The notes under the pieces are model-generated. The model did no database searches, was not told where the DNA came from, and saw nothing but the letters and a program-made list of their open reading frames with translations. This document shows, one piece after another, positions 8,019-16,155 of a DNA stretch of 64,000 nt. The translations under genes and the position numbers were made by a program. The stretch is from the NCBI RefSeq assembly GCF_000971055.1, contig NZ_LARW01000077.1, positions 62,001-126,000 of the forward strand. Direction: 5' to 3'. Origin of the DNA: Sphingomonas sp. SRS2 (GTDB lineage Bacteria > Pseudomonadota > Alphaproteobacteria > Sphingomonadales > Sphingomonadaceae). Position 1 is the first letter of the stretch. Every line of letters starts with the position of its first letter.

Positions 8019-8978
8019 ATGGGAGGCATGACCGACAGTGCAGAGTTGACCACCGTTGCCAGCGTCTCGCTGGCGACCTCCGACAAGGATCCCGAGAAGT
8101 TCGCGCAGGCGATCGGCCGTTCGTTCGAGCGTTTCGGCTTCGCCGTTGTCGCCGATCATGGCATTCCCGCGGATCTGATCGCGCGGGCCGAAGAGACCGC
8201 GAAGGCCTTTTTCGCGCTGCCCGAGGATGTGAAACGCGCCTATTTCGTCGAGGGCGGCGCGGGGCAGCGCGGCTATACTCCCTTCCGGGTCGAGACCGCC
8301 AAGGATGCGAGTGAGGCGGACCTCAAGGAGTTCTGGCATATCGGGCGCGAGTTGCCCGCCGGGCATCGCTATGCCGGGGAGATGCCCGCTAATATCTGGC
8401 CGGCCGAAATCGCCGATTTCCGCGAGACCTATCTGGCGCTGTTCGCGGCGTTCGACCGGGCGGGCCTGCGCATATTGTCGGCGATCGCGCGCTATCTGGG
8501 GCTCGATCCGCATTTCTTCGACGACACGGTGGCGGACGGCAATTCGATCCTGCGCCTGCTCCATTATCCGCCGATCGGCCCCGACGCCCCCGGCATTCGC
8601 GCCGGCGCGCATGAGGACATCAACGCCATCACGCTGTTGCTTGGCGCGGAAGAGGGCGGGCTTCAGCTGCTCGACAAGGATGGGCGCTGGCTGTCGGTGG
8701 GCATCGCGCCCGGCGAGCTGGTGGTGAACATCGGCGACATGCTCCAGCGGCTGACCAACAAGCGGTTGCCGTCGACGAGCCATCGCGTGATGAACCCGCC
8801 CCCCGAACGCCGCGGCTTCGCGCGCTATTCGATGCCGTTCTTCCTGCACTTCCGGCCTGATTATCTGATCGAGACCTTGCCGCAGACGATCACGCCCGAG
8901 CGGCCCGACCAGTTCCCCGAGCCGATCACCGCGAATGATTTCCTGTTGCAGCGGCTGCGCGAGATCAAGCTGATCTAG
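8019..8978 (+). CDS. 2-oxoglutarate/Fe(II)-dependent oxygenase, isopenicillin N synthase family
   Basis: The 319-residue protein has the N-terminal DIOX_N region followed by the double-stranded beta-helix core. Iron ligands are visible as HED (HxD) and the His in STSHRV, and the 2-oxoglutarate carboxylate site as RYS. Family members hydroxylate or desaturate small molecules; the sequence does not say which. ATG 8019 is used, but ATG 8028 (giving MTDSAEL) is close behind and neither has a well-spaced binding site, because the GGGAGG between them is too near the second ATG. The palindromic repeat upstream may supply part of the leader. Confidence 0.85.
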   Translation: MGGMTDSAELTTVASVSLATSDKDPEKFAQAIGRSFERFGFAVVADHGIPADLIARAEETAKAFFALPEDVKRAYFVEGGAGQRGYTPFRVETAKDASEADLKEFWHIGRELPAGHRYAGEMPANIWPAEIADFRETYLALFAAFDRAGLRILSAIARYLGLDPHFFDDTVADGNSILRLLHYPPIGPDAPGIRAGAHEDINAITLLLGAEEGGLQLLDKDGRWLSVGIAPGELVVNIGDMLQRLTNKRLPSTSHRVMNPPPERRGFARYSMPFFLHFRPDYLIETLPQTITPERPDQFPEPITANDFLLQRLREIKLI

Positions 8979-9046
8979 GGCGACGATCTTACTTTCACTG
9001 ATGTCATCTGTTGCGCTAGCCTGAGCCCAATCAAAGGGATCATCAC

Positions 9047-10549
9047 ATGCGCTTCTCTATCGCTCTGGCCGCCGTCGCGCTGGCCGCTCTACCCGTTTCC
9101 GCCTACGCCGCCGATGACAAGAAGAGCGACGACGCCCCGATCGCCGCCCCGATCGTCTCGGTGACGAAGCACAAGGGCAGCTTCGGCGGCCAGTCGATCG
9201 CCTATACCGCGACCACTGGCGAGACCTACCTCACCGACAAGGACGACAAGCCCGTCGCCGCGATCTTCGCGACCTCCTATGTCAAGGATGGCGGCGATCC
9301 TAAGACCCGGCCGATTACCTTCCTGTTCAACGGCGGTCCGGGTTCGGGATCGCTCTGGCTACACATGGGCGCCTTCGGGCCGAAGCGGATCGCCATCCCC
9401 AATGCCAGGGACGACGGCGCGCCGCCCTATCCGCTGGTCGACAATCCCGACAGCCTGCTCGACGTCACCGATATCGTCTTCATCGATCCGGTGGGCACCG
9501 GTTTCGCCCGTGCGCTCGGCAAGAAGGAGGCGAAGGATTATTGGGGCGTCTCGGCCGATGCCAAATCAATCGCCGAGTTCATCCGCATCTGGCTCAACCG
9601 CAACGGCCGCTGGAACTCGCCCAAATATCTTGGTGGCGAAAGCTATGGCACGACGCGGTCGGTGGCGGTGCTCAAGGAGCTGGAAGGCAGCTATAACGAT
9701 GTCTCGCTCAACGGCATCATCCTGATCTCGACGATCCTCGATTTCGGCGCACCGGCTGAAATTCAGGGTAATGAGATGCCGTACATCCTCAACCTGCCGT
9801 CAATGGCGACGACGGCCTGGTATCATAAGAAGATCGCCAACCCGCCGGCCAGCGCCGCCGATATCGCAGCCGAGGCGCGGGCCTTCGCGATCGGGCCTTA
9901 TGCGGCGGCGCTGTTGAAGGGCAATCAGCTGGGCGGGGAGGAGCGCGCCTCGGTCCGCGCGACGCTGGCGCGGCTGACCGGCCTGTCCGAAGCCTTTGTC
10001 GACAAGGCCAATCTGCGCGTCCTGCCGGGCCGTTTCTACAAGGAGCTGCTGCGTGACCGGGGGGTAAGCATCGGCCGGCTCGACACGCGCTATACCGGCG
10101 TTGACTATGATCTGGCGGGGGAGGAGCCGGACAATGATCCGAGCTTCTACGCGATCGACGGCGCCTATAGCGCGGGCGTGAACGCCTATTTGCGCAATGA
10201 TCTGAAGCTGAAGATGGACGACCGCCATTATGTGACGATCGGCGGCGTCAGCAACTGGGACTGGAAGCTCGCCGATCAGCGCGGCCGCGATGGCGAAGTC
10301 TATGTCAATGTCGCGCCCTATCTGGGCAAGGCGCTGCGCGAGAATAGCGGCCTGCGCGTGTTCGTCGGCCAGGGCTGGTATGATTTCGCGACGCCTTTTT
10401 TCGGCGCGGAATATTCGCTGAATCGTCCCGGCTTCGACCCCGCCCGCATCCAGTTCCATTATTATGACGCGGGCCACATGATGTACGTGCGGCCCGAGGA
10501 CCTCCACAAGCTGAGCGCCGATGTGCGAGCGTTCATCCAGGGACGCTAG
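9047..10549 (+). CDS. S10 family serine carboxypeptidase, exported
   Basis: The 500-residue product carries a clear signal peptide ending near SAYAAD. The fold is that of S10 carboxypeptidases: FNGGPGSGS near the oxyanion region, GESYGTTR with the nucleophile Ser near residue 201, an acid in the GQGWYDFATP segment and a His in DAGHMMY. It should remove residues from peptide C-termini in the periplasm, perhaps for peptide scavenging. ATG 9047 has an AAGGGA ribosome binding site. The stop codon overlaps the stop of convergent chrA in the four bases CTAG (10546-10549), leaving no room for a terminator between the genes. Confidence 0.9.
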   Translation: MRFSIALAAVALAALPVSAYAADDKKSDDAPIAAPIVSVTKHKGSFGGQSIAYTATTGETYLTDKDDKPVAAIFATSYVKDGGDPKTRPITFLFNGGPGSGSLWLHMGAFGPKRIAIPNARDDGAPPYPLVDNPDSLLDVTDIVFIDPVGTGFARALGKKEAKDYWGVSADAKSIAEFIRIWLNRNGRWNSPKYLGGESYGTTRSVAVLKELEGSYNDVSLNGIILISTILDFGAPAEIQGNEMPYILNLPSMATTAWYHKKIANPPASAADIAAEARAFAIGPYAAALLKGNQLGGEERASVRATLARLTGLSEAFVDKANLRVLPGRFYKELLRDRGVSIGRLDTRYTGVDYDLAGEEPDNDPSFYAIDGAYSAGVNAYLRNDLKLKMDDRHYVTIGGVSNWDWKLADQRGRDGEVYVNVAPYLGKALRENSGLRVFVGQGWYDFATPFFGAEYSLNRPGFDPARIQFHYYDAGHMMYVRPEDLHKLSADVRAFIQGR

Positions 10550-11913
10550 ATCGCCCACCATATCGCAAGGCCTGCGAGCGCGCAGGCGGCGAGCGTCGTC
10601 AACACCCCGGCGCGAAAGCGCAGCATCGCCAGCATCGCCGCTGCCGATAGCGTCACCGCGGCGATGTCGATCGTCGCAAGGTCGGGTATCGCCAGATGGA
10701 CCGGGCCGATCGTCCGGTCGTCGACGCGCGCGAACCAGTAATGCAGCGCGAACCAGCAGGCGAGGTTGAGGATCACCCCGACGACCGCCGCGCTTATCGC
10801 GCTTAGCGCGGAGGCAAGCGCGCGGTTGCCGCGCAGCCGTTCGACGAAGGGCGCGCCGAGGAATATCCACAGGAAGCAGGGCAGGAAGGTCACCCAGGTC
10901 GTGAGCAGCCCGCCGAGTGTGCCCGCCAGCAGCGGATCAAGTCCGCCAGGATTGCGGTAGGCCGCCAGGAAGCCGACATATTGGGTGACGATAATCAGCG
11001 GGCCGGGCGTACTTTCGGCGAGTCCGAGCCCGTCGAGCATCTCGCCTGGGGTCAGCCAGTGATATTGCTCGACCGCGGCCTGGCCGACCCAGGCGAGAAC
11101 AGCATAAGCGCCGCCGAAGGTGAGCATCGCCATTTCCGAGAAGAAGGTCGCGATCGGGGCGAAGGCGCTGTCCGCCGGGGCCAGCTGCACGATCAGCGCC
11201 ACCGGGATCAGCCAAAGCGCGAGCAGAAGCGATGCGATTGCCATCAGCCGCCCGGGACTCTGGTGAGCATGATCGGGCATGTCCGCGCCAAGCGCGCTGT
11301 CGGCATCGAGCAAGGGAGCGGAAGCGCCCGAACCGTGAGCGTGGTCGGCGGAGAAGGCGGTCAGGCCCGCGCGCCCGGCCAGCCAGCCGCCGAAACCGGC
11401 GGCAAGAATGACGAGCGGGAACGGCAGTTGAAAGAGGAACAGCGCGAGGAACGCCGCGCCGGCCACGGTCAGCCGGAAACGATTCCCGAGCGACCGGCGG
11501 CCGATCCGCATCACTGCCTGGAAGACGATCGCGACCACCGCCGCCTTGATCCCGAACAGCAAGGCCGCGACCGGCGGCGCGCCGATCGCCAGCACATAGA
11601 GCCAGGACAGCGCCATGATCGCCGCCATCCCGGGCAGGATGAAGAGGATGCCCGCCGCGAGCCCGCCTTTGATCCGATGAAGCAGCCAGCCGATATAGAT
11701 GGCGAGCTGCTGCGCTTCGGGTCCGGGCAGCATCATGCAGAAGTTTAGCGCGTGGAGGAAGCGCGCCTCGCCGATCCATTTCTTCTCGTCGACGAGGATG
11801 CGATGCATCAGCGCGATCTGTCCCGCCGGGCCACCAAAGCTGAGCAGGGCGATCCGCGTCCAGACGCGCAGCGCTTCGCCGAAGCCGATGCCGTGATGCG
11901 TCTGGCCGGTCAC
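10546..11913 (-). CDS. chrA: Chromate efflux transporter, two CHR domains
   Basis: This hydrophobic protein of about 455 residues contains two homologous CHR halves. The first holds FGGPAGQIALMHR and MMLPGPEAQQLA; the second repeats the theme with FGGAYAVLAWV and STPGPLIIVTQYVGF. That is the signature of ChrA-type chromate/sulfate antiporters. The start is GTG 11913, one base after the queF stop (TAA-A-GTG), so the pair is transcribed together and probably translationally coupled. The frame is open further upstream but that part is a shadow of queF. A role in chromate resistance is the family assignment; some members may move other anions. Confidence 0.88.
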   Translation of the reverse strand: MTGQTHHGIGFGEALRVWTRIALLSFGGPAGQIALMHRILVDEKKWIGEARFLHALNFCMMLPGPEAQQLAIYIGWLLHRIKGGLAAGILFILPGMAAIMALSWLYVLAIGAPPVAALLFGIKAAVVAIVFQAVMRIGRRSLGNRFRLTVAGAAFLALFLFQLPFPLVILAAGFGGWLAGRAGLTAFSADHAHGSGASAPLLDADSALGADMPDHAHQSPGRLMAIASLLLALWLIPVALIVQLAPADSAFAPIATFFSEMAMLTFGGAYAVLAWVGQAAVEQYHWLTPGEMLDGLGLAESTPGPLIIVTQYVGFLAAYRNPGGLDPLLAGTLGGLLTTWVTFLPCFLWIFLGAPFVERLRGNRALASALSAISAAVVGVILNLACWFALHYWFARVDDRTIGPVHLAIPDLATIDIAAVTLSAAAMLAMLRFRAGVLTTLAACALAGLAIWWAI

Positions 11914-11914
11914 T

Positions 11915-12361
11915 TTATCCCCGGCCGCGATAGCCGGCGACGCCCTGATCAGGCACCCATAGCCCCTCGGGCGGCGTGCCCGATTGCCAGAAGACGTCGA
12001 TCGGGATGCCGCCACGGGGATACCAGTAGCCGCCGATGCGCAGCCATTTCGGCGCCATCTCGTCGAACAGCCGCTGGCCTATGCCGACGGTGCAGTCCTC
12101 GTGAAAGGCGGCATGGTTGCGGAAGGATCCAAGGAACAGCTTCAGCGATTTGGATTCGACGATCGTCGCGCCGGGCGCATAGTCGATTACCAGATGCGCA
12201 AAGTCGGGCTGGCCCGTCACCGGGCACAGCGAGGTGAATTCAGGCGCCGCGAAACGAATGAGATAGAGCGCGCCGTCGCGCGGGTTGGGAACATAGTCGA
12301 GCACTGCCTGTTCGGGAGAGGCGGGCAGGCTGCTGGTCTTGCCGAGATGGATGGTGCTCAT
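11915..12361 (-). CDS. queF: NADPH-dependent preQ0 reductase
   Basis: QueF reduces the nitrile of 7-cyano-7-deazaguanine to preQ1 in queuosine tRNA modification. The 148-residue product is the short, single-domain type. It has the [13 protein letters not shown] segment with catalytic Cys, the ESKSLKLF substrate motif, the FHEDCT segment, and the usual [10 protein letters not shown] end. ATG 12361 has an excellent AAGGAGG binding site six bases upstream. It is the first gene of a pair with chrA. A small palindrome (AGGCCGTCGGCCT) precedes the binding site. Confidence 0.95.
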   Translation of the reverse strand: MSTIHLGKTSSLPASPEQAVLDYVPNPRDGALYLIRFAAPEFTSLCPVTGQPDFAHLVIDYAPGATIVESKSLKLFLGSFRNHAAFHEDCTVGIGQRLFDEMAPKWLRIGGYWYPRGGIPIDVFWQSGTPPEGLWVPDQGVAGYRGRG

Positions 12362-12547
12362 GGTTCGCCTCCTTAGCCGAGGCCGACGGCCTATGCCAAC
12401 CTGTACCAAAATTACTCTATCGATCGTATTTTCGTAACATACTTGCAATCACGGCAATGTATTGATAATTAAACCTCACCTCCCCGGATAATTGATTCGC
12501 CATGGCACCGTCGCGATGGTGGAGTGTGTCCGTTGCAGGAGGTAAAG
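12362..12547. promoter_or_regulatory. Divergent promoter region queF/sseA
   Basis: This stretch is clearly more AT-rich than its surroundings (about 12405-12480), as expected for back-to-back promoters. It has strong ribosome binding sites at both ends (AAGGAGG for queF, AGGAGGT for sseA). I could not pick out a convincing -35/-10 pair or a known riboswitch; a preQ1 switch was looked for and not seen. Confidence 0.4.
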
Positions 12548-13411
12548 ATGGAATTGCTGGTTTCGACCGAATGGCTCGCGAGCGAACTCGGGGCCAATGA
12601 TCTCCGTGTCGTTGATGCGACCTATTTCGCGCTGGATCCCGCGCGCGATGCGCAGGCCGAATATGAGGCCGGTCATATTCCCGGTGCGGTGCATCTCGAT
12701 CTTGCGAATCTGAAAGACGAGGCAAGCGACCTTCCCGGCATGCTGCCGCCCGCCGAGAAGTTCGCCAGCCGTATGCAGTCGCTCGGTCTCGGCGATGGCA
12801 GCCGCATCGTTCTGTACGACAACAGCCCGCACCGCACGTCGGCGCGCGCCTGGTATATGTTCCGCATGTTCGGGGTGAACGAGGTCGCGATCCTCGACGG
12901 CGGCCTGCACAAATGGGTCGCCGAGGGCCGGCCGATCGAACAGGGCAAGGTGGCGCTGCGTCACCGCCACTTCACGGTCTGGCGCGATCCCGCCGCGGTG
13001 CGCGACATCGACCAGATGAGGGTGAATGTGGCGAGCGGCGCCGAAGAGGTGGTCGACGCCCGCTCGGCGAAGCGCTTCACCGGCGAGGAAGCCGATCCGC
13101 GCGGGCTGGCCTCTGGCCACATCCCCAATTCCAAGAACCTGCCCTTCGACCTGCTGCTCAATCCCGACGGCACCTTCAGGAGCAAGGATGAAATCCGCGC
13201 CGCGTTCGACGATGCCGGGGTGGATCCGGGCAAGCCGCTGGTCACAACCTGCGGCTCGGGCGTCACCGCGTCGGTGCTGCTGTTCGCGGCGGCGTTGCTC
13301 GGACGCGAGGATATCGCGCTGTACGACGGTTCCTGGAGCGAGTGGGGGTTGCGCGCCGACACCGAAAAGGCAATCGGTGAGGCATGCATGACGACGACAG
13401 CGACCGCCTGA
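12548..13411 (+). CDS. sseA: 3-mercaptopyruvate sulfurtransferase (two rhodanese domains)
   Basis: SseA transfers sulfur from 3-mercaptopyruvate to thiols or cyanide. The 287-residue protein has an inactive N-terminal rhodanese domain (residues about 5-135) and a catalytic C-terminal one with CGSGVTA, the loop typical of mercaptopyruvate rather than thiosulfate enzymes (Cys about 235). ATG 12548 is preceded by a near-perfect AGGAGGT. Its last 28 bases overlap metC, so the two sulfur amino-acid genes form a coupled unit. Confidence 0.93.
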   Translation: MELLVSTEWLASELGANDLRVVDATYFALDPARDAQAEYEAGHIPGAVHLDLANLKDEASDLPGMLPPAEKFASRMQSLGLGDGSRIVLYDNSPHRTSARAWYMFRMFGVNEVAILDGGLHKWVAEGRPIEQGKVALRHRHFTVWRDPAAVRDIDQMRVNVASGAEEVVDARSAKRFTGEEADPRGLASGHIPNSKNLPFDLLLNPDGTFRSKDEIRAAFDDAGVDPGKPLVTTCGSGVTASVLLFAAALLGREDIALYDGSWSEWGLRADTEKAIGEACMTTTATA

Positions 13412-14580
13412 AACCCGGTACCAGGCTGGTAACAGCCGGACGCAAGAAGATCGCCGGCCGGGGGATCGTCAATCCCCCGGTGTGGCGCGCCTCGACGATA
13501 TTGTTCGACAGCGTGGCCGAGCTACGCGCGGCAGTGCGGAAGCCAGATGACGGCCTCTATTATGGCCGCCGCGGCACCCCGACCCAATGGGCGCTTGCCG
13601 ATGCGCTTACCGAATTGGAGCCCGGCGCCGAAGGGACGATGCTCTACCCGTCGGGCGTGGCGGCGATCAGTGCGGTGCTGCTGGCGCTGCTGTCGCCGGG
13701 CGACGAACTGCTGCTGGTCGACAGCGCGTACGAGCCGACCCGCGCGATCTGCAACGGGCTGCTCCGACGGATGGGCGTGACCACGCGCTATTTCGATCCG
13801 ATGATCGGCGCGGGTATCGCGGACCTGATCACCGATCGCACCCGGGCGATATTTCTCGAAAGCCCCGGCAGCCTGACCTTCGAGGTCCAGGACATCCCCG
13901 CGATCACCGCCGTGGCCAAGGCGCGCGATATTACCACGATCCTCGATAACACCTGGGCGACGCCGCTGCTCTTTCCGGCGATCGCGCATGGCGTCGACAT
14001 TTCGATCCTTGCCTGCACCAAATATATCGTCGGCCACTCGGACGTGATGATGGGATCGGCCACCGCCGCGCCCGGCCATTTCGACAGGCTGCGCAAGGCC
14101 AGCCTGTCGCTCGGCCAGTGCATCAGCGCCGACGATGCCTATCTGGCGCTGCGGGGCCTGCGGACACTCGGCGTCCGGCTGCGCCAGCATGAGGAAGGCG
14201 GGCTCGCCGTCGCGCGCTGGCTGGCCGAACAGCCACAAGTCGCGCGGGTGATGCACCCGGCACTCGAAAGCTGCCCCGGCCATGATCTGTGGCGGCGCGA
14301 TTTCGCGGGAGCGTCGGGATTGTTCAGCTTCGTGCTCAACGGCGGCGACGATGCCGCGCGCGCGGCGCTGATCGACGGGCTCCGCCTGTTCGGCATCGGT
14401 TTTTCATGGGGCGGTTTCGAAAGCCTGGCCCTGCCGGTCGATCCGGCAGGGCTCAGAACCGCTACTGCCTGGGCAGCCGAGGGCCCGGTGGTGCGCCTTC
14501 ATATCGGCATCGAGGACCCCGAGGATCTGATCGCCGATCTGGCCGCCGGGCTGGTTCGATTCGATGCTGCTCGCGGCTGA
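13384..14580 (+). CDS. metC: Cystathionine beta-lyase, PLP enzyme
   Basis: MetC splits cystathionine to homocysteine, pyruvate and ammonia in methionine synthesis. The 398-residue product shows the Cys/Met-metabolism PLP fold with the YPSGVAAI segment, LDNTWATP and the Schiff-base lysine in ACTKYIVGHSD (about residue 213). The YYGRRGTPT stretch and the C-terminal GFSWGGFESL favour beta-lyase over gamma-synthase. The start lies inside sseA and uses ATG 13384. Pairing with sseA suggests handling of reduced sulfur released from cysteine, homocysteine or mercaptopyruvate. Confidence 0.92.
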   Translation: MHDDDSDRLKPGTRLVTAGRKKIAGRGIVNPPVWRASTILFDSVAELRAAVRKPDDGLYYGRRGTPTQWALADALTELEPGAEGTMLYPSGVAAISAVLLALLSPGDELLLVDSAYEPTRAICNGLLRRMGVTTRYFDPMIGAGIADLITDRTRAIFLESPGSLTFEVQDIPAITAVAKARDITTILDNTWATPLLFPAIAHGVDISILACTKYIVGHSDVMMGSATAAPGHFDRLRKASLSLGQCISADDAYLALRGLRTLGVRLRQHEEGGLAVARWLAEQPQVARVMHPALESCPGHDLWRRDFAGASGLFSFVLNGGDDAARAALIDGLRLFGIGFSWGGFESLALPVDPAGLRTATAWAAEGPVVRLHIGIEDPEDLIADLAAGLVRFDAARG

Positions 14581-14653
14581 AGCTGTGATGAACGGCTAAG
14601 ACGCCGCCAATTTTTTCCTGGACAGGCATGAACGGCGCATCCGGCCAAGGAGT

Positions 14654-15034
14654 TCAGATCGGGCGCGGCTTGAGCAGATTTTCGAGCCGCTGCATCGTCG
14701 CCGCCACGCTTTTGCCTAAAAAACGGGCGGCGGCGATCGTGCCCGGATCGCTTCGGCCATGGCGGCCTGCGATCAATCCGAAGCCCATCCGCGCAACCGT
14801 GTCGGCCTCGCCCAGCAGCGCATCGAAGCGGCGGCGGGTGATCGGGTTCGCGGCTGCGTAGCGCGTGCCCAACGACTGTGGCGCGGGGGCGGAAATATGT
14901 TGTTGCAAAGCAACATCGGGCCGTCCCGCAATTGCGAAATCCTGAAGAGCCGATAGCAGCGACCGGACGGCATCCAGCTGCTCTTCGAGCCCGACGGCGG
15001 TGGCGTCGCTGGTAGTGATACGGCGCTCAAACAT
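14654..15034 (-). CDS. Hypothetical protein (126 aa)
   Basis: The ORF begins at ATG 15034 behind an AAGGTGG binding site. The product is soluble and mainly helical, starting MFERRITTSDATAVGLEEQ, with a central PNPITRRRFDALLGEAD segment and a basic end. No signal peptide or membrane segment is visible and I do not recognise the family. A palindrome (TGTTGC-AAA-GCAACA, 14901-14915) lies inside the coding region and shares its arms with one upstream of the neighbouring porin gene. The two genes are divergent, sharing the 15035-15347 region. Confidence 0.6.
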   Translation of the reverse strand: MFERRITTSDATAVGLEEQLDAVRSLLSALQDFAIAGRPDVALQQHISAPAPQSLGTRYAAANPITRRRFDALLGEADTVARMGFGLIAGRHGRSDPGTIAAARFLGKSVAATMQRLENLLKPRPI

Positions 15035-15347
15035 TCTCGGCCACCTTGTGCAAGCCTAAATAATCAGCAAATTATTGCGCAAAATGCTTAATATTCGGTC
15101 AATGGGCCTCAGGCTGTGCAACCCTGAAAATCGCAGGAATCCAGCTCATTTCAACTGTTGCTGCTCAGCAACAGTCTGCTTCAAGAAATGTTGATTTGTC
15201 ACAATCGTCATTGTGCGCCGCAAGGCGGTCCTGCACAAACGCCGGGTCTCGCACAGCAGCCGGCTCATCCCAGTTACGGGGATAAAGAAGTCTGGCGCGG
15301 GCGATGCAGGGGAACGGATCGAGCTTTTTATATAAGGGGACTAACCT
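15035..15347. promoter_or_regulatory. 313-nt intergenic region with two palindromes, upstream of porin
   Basis: No convincing gene is seen; the only open frame is a shadow of the porin region. Two perfect inverted repeats stand out: CTGTTGCTG-CT-CAGCAACAG (15155-15174) and CACAAT-CGTC-ATTGTG (15200-15215). Both are about 130-190 bases before the porin start, where operators are expected. The stretch 15055-15100 is AT-rich. A TATATAAGGGGAC segment just before ATG 15348 contains the ribosome binding site. Confidence 0.45.
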
Positions 15348-16097
15348 ATGCGCGCTTCCATGATCGGTCTTTCGGCCCTCGCTCTGGTCGCTTCCGCCAC
15401 GCCTGCTCTGGCGCAGGAGGAAACTTCGGAATTCACGCTGACCGGCACCGCTGCCCTCGTCAGCGACTACCGCTTCCGCGGCATCTCGCAGTCGGGCAAG
15501 CACATCGCGGCCCAGGCCGGCGCCACGCTCGCGCACAGCTCGGGCTTCTACGGCAGCTTCTGGGCCAGCTCGATCGACGATTATGTCGCAGCGGGCGCCG
15601 ATGCCGAGCTCGACCTGATCGGTGGTTACTCGACCACGATCGGCAACGTCACGCTTGACGGCGGTGCGCTCTATTACATGTACACCTCGGCCACCAAGAA
15701 CGCGCCGACCGACTTCCTCGAGCTTTATGCTTCGGCGAAGGCCGCTGTCGGCCCCGCGACCGTCAAGGTCGGCGTCGCCTATGCGCCGAAGTCGAACGCG
15801 CTCAGCGTCGGCTTCGGCAAAGAAGACAATCTGTATATGTACAGCGACGTTTCGTTCGCGGTTCCCGAGACGCCGTTCGGCCTGTCGGCTCACGTCGGCT
15901 ATTCGCCCGACACGACCTTCATCACCGGCGACAAGTATCTCGATTGGAGCCTCGGCGCGACCTACACCTGGAAGGCCGCGACGTTCGGCGTCTCCTATGT
16001 CGACACCGACCACAGCAAGGGCTTCCTGACCGATCCGTCGTCGGGCAAGGACATTGCCAAGGCTGGTGTCGTGATCTCGGCAACCTACGCCTTCTAA
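15348..16097 (+). CDS. TorF-family putative porin (Gcw_chp)
   Basis: The 249-residue protein has a signal peptide (cut after ALAQ) and then the TorF motif region TGTAALVSDYRFRGISQSG, which marks this sphingomonad and gammaproteobacterial outer-membrane family. The rest is alternating beta strands ending in the aromatic ISATYAF, a classic C-terminal outer-membrane sorting signal. It is probably a small beta-barrel channel; the solute is unknown. The gene stands alone with a palindrome-rich upstream region and a strong terminator, suggesting its own regulation and high expression. Confidence 0.88.
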   Translation: MRASMIGLSALALVASATPALAQEETSEFTLTGTAALVSDYRFRGISQSGKHIAAQAGATLAHSSGFYGSFWASSIDDYVAAGADAELDLIGGYSTTIGNVTLDGGALYYMYTSATKNAPTDFLELYASAKAAVGPATVKVGVAYAPKSNALSVGFGKEDNLYMYSDVSFAVPETPFGLSAHVGYSPDTTFITGDKYLDWSLGATYTWKAATFGVSYVDTDHSKGFLTDPSSGKDIAKAGVVISATYAF

Positions 16098-16121
16098 GCA
16101 TCGCTTCCACGATGTTCGAGA

Positions 16122-16151
16122 GGGGCCGCGGAGCGATCCGCGGCCCCTTTT
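16122..16151 (+). terminator. Strong intrinsic terminator after porin
   Basis: The stem GGGGCCGCGG/CCGCGGCCCC with a six-base loop (AGCGAT) is followed by TTTT. It lies 24 bases after the porin stop and just before the end of the convergent ABC ATPase gene at 16156. Confidence 0.85.
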
Positions 16152-16155
16152 CCGT

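Noticed and set aside
12362-12420. preQ1 riboswitch before queF
   Set aside because: The leader has a short palindrome but not the preQ1 class consensus that I could recognise.
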